Part shown: positions 52,513 to 61,900 of the stretch, one piece after another
Layout of the letters: each line of letters starts with the position of its first letter
How positions within the stretch are numbered: the stretch's first letter is position 1
Source: Nostoc linckia NIES-25
GTDB taxonomy: Bacteria; Cyanobacteriota; Cyanobacteriia; Cyanobacteriales; Nostocaceae
Assembly (NCBI RefSeq): GCF_002368035.1
Contig: NZ_AP018222.1
Span: 5,681,238-5,745,237, forward strand
Reading direction: 5' to 3'
DNA length: 64,000 nt
Position numbers and translations under genes: made by a program
The notes under the pieces: model-generated
The model's database searches: none
What the model saw: the letters and a program-made list of their open reading frames with translations, nothing else
Told to the model about the DNA's origin: nothing

Positions 52513-53450
52513 CAACATGAGTTGGAACATAACGCTCCTCCAGCAGATTCAAAAAATAAACCTAATTCAAGGGCAATATAAGTGTAATTTCTGCTCCCGA
52601 TCCGAGTTCTGATATTACACTTAGTTTTACTTTATGTTTCTCAATAATGGAATAGCTAATTGATAACCCCAAGCCCGTGCCTTTTGAATTGATTTGACGC
52701 TACAGCTTGTACCAATGTCATTCCCTGCTGATAGCCCCGGTGAGGCTTGTTTGTATTTCATCCTGTCTGAACTGAAGTTAGGTAAACAAGCTACTGGGTA
52801 TAAAACTGCTCAGAAGATTCTCAATCGGTTCAGTTGACCTGTTTGGGGAATTTGCCAACGGTATCCGTATCTCGGCTCAATACCGTTCAGTACTGTAATA
52901 CTTAGATAAATTCCTTATTAAATAGAACGCAACAAAACTGACATAAAGCATTTGTAGCGGGGTTAATAAAAATTAATTTAGATAAAGTGTAATAAATAGA
53001 GATGGAACACAGATTATTTGTATAGCATTAGATAACTTTATTGTTTTTAATGCTAACTGAACTTATCTGAACATTAGATTTTCTCTATGTTCAGCACTTA
53101 TTACTCAAGATTTTTTTAAATTGGAAATTAAATTCCTACGGTAATTACATAGAGGCTGGTTGTTCTAGATTTACAAAACAATAGTATATTAGCCGATTAC
53201 AATCAAGTTTTATAACCAGTAAAATATAACAAATTAATCTATTACATGAATTTTGTAAGAGTATTTTAGTAAATGTAATTTTAAAAAATCTCATATTTAT
53301 GTAAATAAAAAATCAACTGTTATACTCAAAGTTAAAATACAATTAACTTATTAATCTTTATATCCATAATATTTAAAATTACATTAATATATATTAACAA
53401 TATAAATCAGTTCAAAAGTATTCTTGAAAAAATAACTCAAATAGAAAACA
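52513..53450. other. Debris and long AT-rich leader before the giant kinase
   Basis: A short minus-strand kinase fragment is at 52562-52690 (listed). A plus-strand scrap around 52713-52838 reads MSFPADSPGEACLYFILSEL and is unassigned. From about 52900 to 53450 the sequence is very AT-rich, without repeats or frames, and probably contains the promoter and leader of the kinase-NRPS operon. Confidence 0.6.
52562..52690 (-). pseudogene. Histidine kinase ATPase-domain fragment
   Basis: Read on the minus strand this is KGTGLGLSISYSIIEKHKVK, then LSVISELGSGAEITLILPLN, the last about 40 residues of a kinase ATPase domain ending in a stop. Nothing upstream on the strand continues it. It is another scrap of a kinase, opposite in direction to the MASE1 remnant. 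Confidence 0.75.
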
Positions 53451-56400
53451 ATGGTTACAAGCTTTAAATATAATAATCTAAAAAAAATTTCTGACAGTCT
53501 AGAAACTGTTGTTTATAGAGCATACGATACTGCAAATCAGAAAAATGTTATTTTAAAAAGTCTTAAAAGTGAATATTCTAATCTTGAATATGTTACAGTA
53601 TTTAAACATGAGTACGAAATTTCTAGCTCTATAGATTTGCCTGGTATTATCAAAGTATACAGATTAGAAAATTTTCAAAATTGTATTACTCTAGTTTTAG
53701 AGGATATTGAAGGGCAAAATCTAAAACAATATATAGATGATGTTAAACTTAATGTCATAGATTGCTTAAAAATAGCCATTCAACTTGCTGATATTATTGC
53801 CAGCTTGCACGAAAAACATATTATTCATAAAGATATTAAGCCACAAAATATAATTATTAATCCTAAACTAATACAAGTTAAAATAACTGATTTTAGCATT
53901 GCATCACGTTTATCAAAAGAAAATGCAATTATCAGTAATCCGAATTTGCTCAAAGGCACACTTGCTTATATGTCTCCAGAGCAAACAGGGCGGATGAATA
54001 GGTCGATTGACTATCGTACAGACTTTTACTCTTTAGGTGTAACTTTCTATGAACTCTTCACCTCTAAGTTACCATTTAATTGCACCGATTCCTTAGAAAT
54101 AATTCACGCGCATATTGCAAAACAACCCCTACCCCCTCATCAAGTTAACCCACAAATTCCAGAAGCATTATCTAATATAATAATCAAATTATTATCTAAA
54201 ACTGCTGAAGAAAGATACCAAAGTGGCTTAGGGCTAAAAGCAGATTTAGAAATTTGTCTTAAACAGTTAATAGCTAATGGCAAAATTGACAATTTTATTC
54301 CTGGCCAATTAGATAAATTTAGCCAGTTTACTATTCCTCAAAAACTGTATGGACGCGAAGAAGAAGTAGCATGTCTCATATCAGCTTTTGACCGAGTAAG
54401 CGCAGGAATAACTGAGATGATGTTAGTCTCTGGTTATGCAGGGATTGGTAAATCTTGCTTGGTTAATGAAATTCATAAACCCATTATCCGGCAACGTGGG
54501 TATTTTATATCTGGTAAATTCGATCAATTTAAGCGTAACGTTCCTTATGCAGGTTTAATTCAAGCATTTCAGGAATTAACCCAACAGTTATTAACAGAAA
54601 ATTATGAAAAAATACTTATTTGGAAACAAAAACTTTTAGAAGCATTTGGCGATATTGGTCAAGTTATTATTGATGTTATTCCCGAAATTGAAAAAATAGT
54701 TGGTCAACAGTCATCTGTTCCACAGCTAGGAGCAACTGAATCACAAAATCGCTTTAATACGGTATTTCAAAAATTTATTCAGGTGTTTACTCAGAAAGAA
54801 CACCCACTCGTTTTATTTTTAGATGATTTACAATGGGCAGATTTAGCATCGCTAAAGTTGATTAAGATGCTGATGGTTGAACCTGGTAGCCAGTATTTAT
54901 TAATGATTGGAGCTTATCGGGATAACGAAGTTATATCGACTCATTATTTGTTTCAAACTTTAAATGAAATTCAGCAATCAGGAACAGTCATAAACAATAT
55001 CCTCTTACAACCTTTAAACCTTGTAAATGTTCATAAATTAATAGTTGACACATTACATAGTACTACAGAAAAAACAAAAACCTTAGCTAATTTAATTTTT
55101 AGCAAAACTCAAGGTAATCCTTTTTTCATCAACCAGCTACTCCAAACAATGTATCAGGAAAAGCTATTAAATTTTGATTTTAATAGTGGAGTATGGCAGT
55201 GGGAAATCAATCAAATTCAAACGGTTGGTATTACAGATTATGATGCCATAGAATTAATTGCGAGAAATATTAAAAAATTACCTAAAGAAACACAAGAAGT
55301 TTTAAAATTATCTGCTTGTATAGGAAATCGCTTTAGTATAGATATTCTAGCAATTGTCAATGAAAAATCTCAGTCAGAAACCGCATCTGATTTATGGGAA
55401 GCACTGCAAGCAGGTTTAATTTTGCCACTAAGTGAGAACTATAAAGCTCCGTTGTTTTTTGACGAAGACACATCTAGCTCTATAGCTTCCCAGGAATTAA
55501 AAGTTTCATATAAGTTTTTACACGATCGCGTCCAGCAAGCAGCTTATTCCCTCATCCCAGAATCCCAAAGAAAACAAACTCACCTAAAAATTGGGCAACT
55601 ATTATTAGATTCTTACCAAACAGAAGAGATTGAAGAAAAGATTTTTGATATTGTCAATCATCTAAATTTTGGTACTGAGTTTATTTGCGAACAGTCTAAA
55701 AAAGATAGACTAGCAAAATTAAATTTAATCGCTAGCCAAAAAGCAAAAGCAGCATCAGCATACGAAGCTGCTTTGAGTTATGCAACAGTCGGACTAGAAC
55801 TGCTTAACTCATCAAGTTGGGAAAGTAACTACGACCTGATGCTGGCACTGCATCTAGAAAGCGTAGAATTACAATACCTAAATGCTAACTTTAAACACGC
55901 AGCTATCTTAACTGAAACAGTTTTAGAAAAAGCTACTAATCTTTTGGATCTAGTCAAAGCTTATCAATTACAGATCCAGTTTTATATGGCTCAAAATCAA
56001 ATGCTTCAAGCCATTGATGCTGGACTAGAAGCGATCGCCAAGCTAGGAGTATCTCTGTCAGAAACACCAAGTAAACAAAGTACCATAGCTAATTTACCTC
56101 AACTTCAAGATTTAGAAAATTTTCCAATTGTTACAGATCCTTGCATCCTAGCGGCTTTAAAAATCCTTGTTACTATTGCTGGTGCTGCTTTTATTACTAA
56201 CCCGACAAAAACAAATTTTCCTCAGATAATCTTGACTGTTGTCAATCTCTGCATTAAACACGGTCATTCACCTTTAGCTGCCCACGGATACGCTTACTAT
56301 GGTATGCTTTTGTGTGGCTATTTAGAAAACATTGATGCTGGATATCACTCTGGTCAAATAGCTTGGCAGATATTAGAGCAATTCCAAGCTATTGAACTCA

Positions 56401-58931
56401 AAAGCAAAGTATATGCCCCATTTTATGGTTTTACTATTCATTGGAAAGAGCATATTAGAGAAACAATCGCTCCACTCCAAGAAGGAATTCAAACCGCATT
56501 AGAAATTGGAGACCTAGAGTACGCTGGCTATTGTTCTGTTCACTATTGTGGTCATATATTTTTTAGTGGAGAACAACTCGAATTAGTAGCTCAACAGCAG
56601 GCATCATATATTGATTTGCTACAAAAATTTCAACTAGATTTCCCTATTAACTACATTAAAATTTGGCATCAACTGGCATTAAATTTACAAGGTTTATCAC
56701 AAAATAAACATCTTTTAGTTGGCGATAGTTTTGATGAAGTATCAACGATCGCATATTTACAAGAAACGAACAACGCTACTTCTTTGTTTGTTGTTTATGT
56801 TGCCAAAATGATTCTCCTTTACTTATTCAACGATTACGCTCACGCAGTTGATAATGCCAAACTCGCTTCGGAATATATAAGTGGTGTTTTGGGAATGATG
56901 TCAGTTGGCATCCACAACTTATATTATTCTTTAGCCTTGATTGGTTTATATACCAATGTTGAACCCGACATTCAACAAGAATATCTAGATATTATCAATG
57001 CCAATCAGGAAAAAATGCAGCTATGGGCTAGTCATGCTCCTGCTAACTATCAGCATAAATATTATCTAGTAGAGGCAGAAAAAGCTCGAATTTTAGGACA
57101 TACTTTTGTCGCAATGGAGTATTATGAGCTAGCGATTCAAGGAGCAAAAGAACAAAGATATCTTCAAGAAGAAGCACTAGCTAATGAATTGGCAGCAAAA
57201 TTTTACTTTTCTCGGCGTAGAGATAAACAAGCGATTTTTTATCTCAAAGAATCTTATCACGGTTATGTACGTTGGGGAGCGATTACAAAAGTCAATGAAT
57301 TAGAATCAAAATACCCTGACTATTGCCCATTAAAAATAAATCATGAATCATCTAGTTTGAAGTCACCTCTACCCACTACTTCAAGCAAAATAAGCAATTT
57401 AGCATCTTTTGATTTAAATACAGTTTTTAAAGCCTCACAAGCTATTTCTAGCGAAATTATACTAGATGATTTGCTGGCAAAATTGATGACAATTGTTATG
57501 GAAAATGCTGGCGCACAAAGTAGCTGCTTACTTTTAGAAAAAAATGGACAAATGGTAATAGAAGCTGCAATGGGCGTTAATCACAATAAGCTATTACAAG
57601 AAACAGAAACATCAATGCCTTTAGATAATACTCGATATTTACCAGTATCAGTTATTAATTATGTTGTTACAACTAAAGAAAGTGTTGTTCTTGGTAATGC
57701 TAGTTGTGAAAGCATATTTGTTAGCGACCCTTATATTATTAGCAATCAATGTAAGTCTATTTTATGTACGCCAATTATTCATCAAAGTAAACTCATAGGT
57801 ATTATGTATTTGCAAAATAATTTAACAGCAAATGCATTTACTACGGAACGTTTAGAAGTATTAAAAATTCTTGCCTCTCAAGCAGCTATTTCCATTGAGA
57901 ATGCAAAGCTTTATACTAATTTATCTAAATTAAATGATAATCTGCAACAAGCTAACCAGGAATTAGAGAATTATAGCAAAAATCTGGAGCTAAAAGTCGA
58001 AGAAAGAACACAGGAATTAAATGAAAAAAATGTGTGTTTGAAAGAACAAGCACAAAAGTTAGAACTCACACTAAGGCAACTACAAGCTACGCAGTTACAG
58101 ATGGTTCAAAAAGAAAAAATGTCTAGTTTAGGTCAACTAGTTGCTGGTATAGCTCATGAAATTAATAACCCAATTAACTTTATTTATGGAAATATTACTC
58201 ATGCAAGTGAATACACTGAAGATATATTACGCCTAATCAAAATTTACGAGCAACACTCACCCGATTTAACTCCTCAAATACTGGCAGAACAAGAGGATAT
58301 CGATCTGGAATTTTTGCTGGAAGATTTACCCAAATTGCTATCTTCTATGAAAGTCGGGGCTAATCGCATCCGCCAGATAGTTTTGAGTTTACGCAACTTC
58401 TCCCGTTTAGATGAAGCAGAAATAAAGTCAGTTAATATTCATGAGGGTATTGATAACACTTTACTAATCTTGCAACATCGACTCAAAACTGACTCAGTAA
58501 ATTCTAAAATTCAGATTATCAAAAATTATGGGACTTTACCATTAGTAGACTGTTATCCCAGCCAACTCAACCAAGTATTTATGAATTTGTTAGCTAATGC
58601 TATTGATGCTATAGAAGAGTCTAATGCCCGTTCATCAAAAGAAGCTCAAATAAATCCGGGTTATATCAAAATCAGTACTGAGTTATTAGAGCAAAATTGG
58701 ATTTCTATCTGCATTGCTGATAATGGACTTGGCATGAATTCAGATATACTTTCTCAGATTTTTAATCCTTTCTTTAGTACCAAACCTGTTGGTAAAGGTA
58801 CTGGTTTGGGATTGTCTATTAGTTACAATATCATCGTGGAAAAACATGCAGGAAAAATCAGTTGTTCTTCAATACCAGGACAAGGAACCGAGTTATTAAT
58901 TGAACTTCCCGTACATCAGAATAACTTCTAA
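53451..58931 (+). CDS. Giant Ser/Thr kinase - AAA ATPase - GAF - sensor histidine kinase (HstK-type)
   Basis: This 1826-residue protein joins two signalling chemistries. A Ser/Thr kinase domain lies at about residues 8-270, with catalytic Asp128 in IIHKDIKPQNI and an activation segment after DFSIA. An AAA-type ATPase follows, with Walker A at about 328-336 (GYAGIGKSCL), then a long TPR-like helical domain to about 1290. A GAF domain covers about 1320-1490. A coiled coil leads to a HisKA domain with His1569 (GIAHEINNPINFIYGN) and ATPase motifs DNGLGM and GKGTGLGLSIS. Such HstK-type kinases are typical of Nostoc. The NRPS gene starts 37 bases after the stop, so this kinase is probably in its operon and may sense cues for it. 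Confidence 0.93.
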   Translation: MVTSFKYNNLKKISDSLETVVYRAYDTANQKNVILKSLKSEYSNLEYVTVFKHEYEISSSIDLPGIIKVYRLENFQNCITLVLEDIEGQNLKQYIDDVKLNVIDCLKIAIQLADIIASLHEKHIIHKDIKPQNIIINPKLIQVKITDFSIASRLSKENAIISNPNLLKGTLAYMSPEQTGRMNRSIDYRTDFYSLGVTFYELFTSKLPFNCTDSLEIIHAHIAKQPLPPHQVNPQIPEALSNIIIKLLSKTAEERYQSGLGLKADLEICLKQLIANGKIDNFIPGQLDKFSQFTIPQKLYGREEEVACLISAFDRVSAGITEMMLVSGYAGIGKSCLVNEIHKPIIRQRGYFISGKFDQFKRNVPYAGLIQAFQELTQQLLTENYEKILIWKQKLLEAFGDIGQVIIDVIPEIEKIVGQQSSVPQLGATESQNRFNTVFQKFIQVFTQKEHPLVLFLDDLQWADLASLKLIKMLMVEPGSQYLLMIGAYRDNEVISTHYLFQTLNEIQQSGTVINNILLQPLNLVNVHKLIVDTLHSTTEKTKTLANLIFSKTQGNPFFINQLLQTMYQEKLLNFDFNSGVWQWEINQIQTVGITDYDAIELIARNIKKLPKETQEVLKLSACIGNRFSIDILAIVNEKSQSETASDLWEALQAGLILPLSENYKAPLFFDEDTSSSIASQELKVSYKFLHDRVQQAAYSLIPESQRKQTHLKIGQLLLDSYQTEEIEEKIFDIVNHLNFGTEFICEQSKKDRLAKLNLIASQKAKAASAYEAALSYATVGLELLNSSSWESNYDLMLALHLESVELQYLNANFKHAAILTETVLEKATNLLDLVKAYQLQIQFYMAQNQMLQAIDAGLEAIAKLGVSLSETPSKQSTIANLPQLQDLENFPIVTDPCILAALKILVTIAGAAFITNPTKTNFPQIILTVVNLCIKHGHSPLAAHGYAYYGMLLCGYLENIDAGYHSGQIAWQILEQFQAIELKSKVYAPFYGFTIHWKEHIRETIAPLQEGIQTALEIGDLEYAGYCSVHYCGHIFFSGEQLELVAQQQASYIDLLQKFQLDFPINYIKIWHQLALNLQGLSQNKHLLVGDSFDEVSTIAYLQETNNATSLFVVYVAKMILLYLFNDYAHAVDNAKLASEYISGVLGMMSVGIHNLYYSLALIGLYTNVEPDIQQEYLDIINANQEKMQLWASHAPANYQHKYYLVEAEKARILGHTFVAMEYYELAIQGAKEQRYLQEEALANELAAKFYFSRRRDKQAIFYLKESYHGYVRWGAITKVNELESKYPDYCPLKINHESSSLKSPLPTTSSKISNLASFDLNTVFKASQAISSEIILDDLLAKLMTIVMENAGAQSSCLLLEKNGQMVIEAAMGVNHNKLLQETETSMPLDNTRYLPVSVINYVVTTKESVVLGNASCESIFVSDPYIISNQCKSILCTPIIHQSKLIGIMYLQNNLTANAFTTERLEVLKILASQAAISIENAKLYTNLSKLNDNLQQANQELENYSKNLELKVEERTQELNEKNVCLKEQAQKLELTLRQLQATQLQMVQKEKMSSLGQLVAGIAHEINNPINFIYGNITHASEYTEDILRLIKIYEQHSPDLTPQILAEQEDIDLEFLLEDLPKLLSSMKVGANRIRQIVLSLRNFSRLDEAEIKSVNIHEGIDNTLLILQHRLKTDSVNSKIQIIKNYGTLPLVDCYPSQLNQVFMNLLANAIDAIEESNARSSKEAQINPGYIKISTELLEQNWISICIADNGLGMNSDILSQIFNPFFSTKPVGKGTGLGLSISYNIIVEKHAGKISCSSIPGQGTELLIELPVHQNNF

Positions 58932-58968
58932 CTGAATCGAGTAAAAATCTTACACAAAAGGAATATTT

Positions 58969-61900
58969 ATGATTAATAATTTTGCAGGTACAGATGTTGC
59001 TAGCATCTCAATTTCTGAAGTTTTTATGGCTTTGATAACAGGAAATATACTAGATGAACCGTATGAACCATCAAGAATTGGAAAAATTTCCCGACTCACA
59101 ACTACACAAAGAGATTTATATCTGGATAATATGCTCCATCCAGATAGTACTGTTTTTAGTTTAGGATTATCGATAAACCTGCCACAAAATTTAGATAGAT
59201 TTATTTGGGAACAGGCGGTAAGAATAGTATGTCAAGAAGATGACACAATTAATACCAAATTTATTTTTTATCAAGGTGAAGCTTTTCAATTTGTAGATAA
59301 CAATGCTGCTATTCATTTTGAATTTATAGAAATAGGTACTATAAATGCTGATTTTAGTAGTTTGGGACAGGTTATCAAACAAAAAATTAAAGTTAAGCTA
59401 GAACTTGAAAAAAATTATTTATTTAAAAATATTTTAGTCAAAGATGGACAGAGTGGTTATACTGCTATTTTAGGTGCGCCTCATATTCTTTTTGATGGAT
59501 ATTCTGGCAAAGTTTTCTTTGAAAAAGTTGCAAAAGTGTATTTAGATTTAAAAACAGGCAATATTGCTCGAAAATTTAAATATAGTTCTTTTTATGATTG
59601 TATTCAGGAGCATCTGCTTGAATTTGATACTCAAGAAATTCAGCAGTACTGGCAAGAATCTTTAAGTAAGGTTGTTCCTGTCACGTCTTATATAAAACCT
59701 AAAGAAGAAAACAAAGCTCAATCTAGAAAAGTACAAATTACTGGCAATGAGCTAGAACAAATTAGAAAATATTGCCAACTAAATAAATGTAATATTCCAG
59801 CTTTTTTTAGAGCTGTGTATGGTATTTACTTGAGCAAGTATTTACACGCGCCAGGAGATTTTGTATTTTACGATATTATCGGTAAAAGAGATAAGCAAAC
59901 ACTTAATGTTTTGGGTTGTCTATATCAAGTAGTTCCGATTATTATCCCTCAAGCTAAGCTGGAAAAAAATAACAATATTTTTAATTACGTTTCATATATC
60001 AGTGATTATCGAAAAAATCTAAATCATTATCAAAATGTCTCTGTTTTTCTACAGAAAAAATCTATAAAAGATGAACAGTTAAAATTTTTGTATAATTTCT
60101 ATAAGTTCAGCGCGCTTAATCTACCTATTGCCGAAGAAAATACTAGATTAACTGTTTATAATTCTTTTGCGGATAATGAAGTTCATCTTATAGTTAATGA
60201 GTTTAAGGACACTATAGAACTAGAAATATTTTATAATCAAGAATATTTTGTATATATAGAAACTTTAGAAAGGTTGCTATTCATAGCTAATCAAATTATT
60301 CAAGGTTGTGAATACTTTCATCAACTGAATATATTGCTAGAAAGCGAGCATCAAAAAGTATTAGAAAGCTCGAATGATACCAGTACGAATTATGCATTAG
60401 ATAAATGCGTTCATCAGCTATTTGAAGCCCAGGTGGAGCGATCGCCACATACCTTAGCTCTCATCTTTAAAGAGGCAGAAAATAAGCGCGAACAATCTTC
60501 ACTTACTTACCAACAGCTAAATCAGCGAGCGAATCAGTTAGCACATTATCTGCATTCTCTAGGTGTGAAACCAGATATGCCAGTGGGAATCTGTGTCGAG
60601 AGAAGTCTAGAAATGGCGATCGCAGTTTTGGCTGTTCTCAAAGCTGGTGGTGCTTACGTACCACTAGATCCGGCTTATCCCAAGGATCGTTTAGCTTTCA
60701 CGATTGAGGATACTCAGATATCTGTATTGCTCACTCAGCAGCAATTACTACCAGAGCTTCCCAAACATCAGGCACAAGTTATTTGTTTAGATACCGACTG
60801 GGACAAGATAGGCCAATACAGTCAGGAAAATCTTTCTACAGAAGTCACAGCAGAAAATTTAGCCTATATCATCTACACCTCTGGTTCAACAGGCAGACCG
60901 AAAGGCATTTGTTTAGGCCACCGTCCTTTAGTGAACTTACTGGAATGGCATCTAAATTCACTATTAACAGGTGTCCGTACCCTGCAATTTGCCTCCTTAA
61001 GCTTTGATGCCAGCTTTCATGAAATGTTTGCTGCTTGGTGTTCTGGAGGAACTTTGTTTCTCATCTCAGAAAACTTGCGTCGGGACAGCACAGCTTTAGC
61101 TCACTTCATTCACAACCAAGAAATTGAAAAAGCGATTTTGCCTGTGGTCATACTACAGCAAATGGCAGAACTAGCTGCATCTGGCTTGGAATTATTTACT
61201 AGCCTCAAGGAGATTACGACTACAGGCGAGCAACTGCAAATCACTCCAGCTATCGTTAAATTATTCAAATCCCTGCCACACTGCTCATTTCACAATCACT
61301 ACGGCCCATCAGAAACCCATGTAGTAACAGCTTTAACATTAGATCGAAATCCTGATTCCTGGCCTGCTTATCCCTCCATAGGTCGTCCGATCGCTAACAC
61401 TCAAATCTACATACTTGATGCAGAGTTAAAACCAGTTCCTATCGGCGTTCCGGGAGAGTTATATATTGGTGGCGTTAGTTTAGCTAGGGGTTATCTCAAT
61501 CGACCGGATTTAACTAACGAACGCTTTATTCCCAATCCTTACGCAAAATCGCATCGCTTGTATAAAACAGGCGACTTAGCTTGTTACCTACCTGATGGCA
61601 ATATTGAATATCTCGGTCGGATAGATCAACAGGTGAAGATTCGCGGCTTCCGTATTGAGTTAGGGGAAATCGAGACAATACTGTTGCAACATCCTGACGT
61701 GCGCGAAGCCACAGTCATAGCGCGTGAGGATGTTCCTGGAGAAAAGCGCCTAGTTGCTTATATTGTTTCTAGCCTAATTCCAGAACGAGTACCTTATGAA
61801 AGTCTTTGTCGAGTCGAGACTGATGACAATCGGATAGTAGAAGTCCAAACAGAAGATATCTCGAATGGTGGTGTGTGCTTAATAGAAGTGCCATTCAGTT

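Noticed and set aside
52713..52838. Short plus-strand frame reading MSFPADSPGEACLYFILSEL
   Set aside because: It is about 40 codons with no match or ribosome site and sits among kinase debris. It may be a gene scrap but cannot be assigned.
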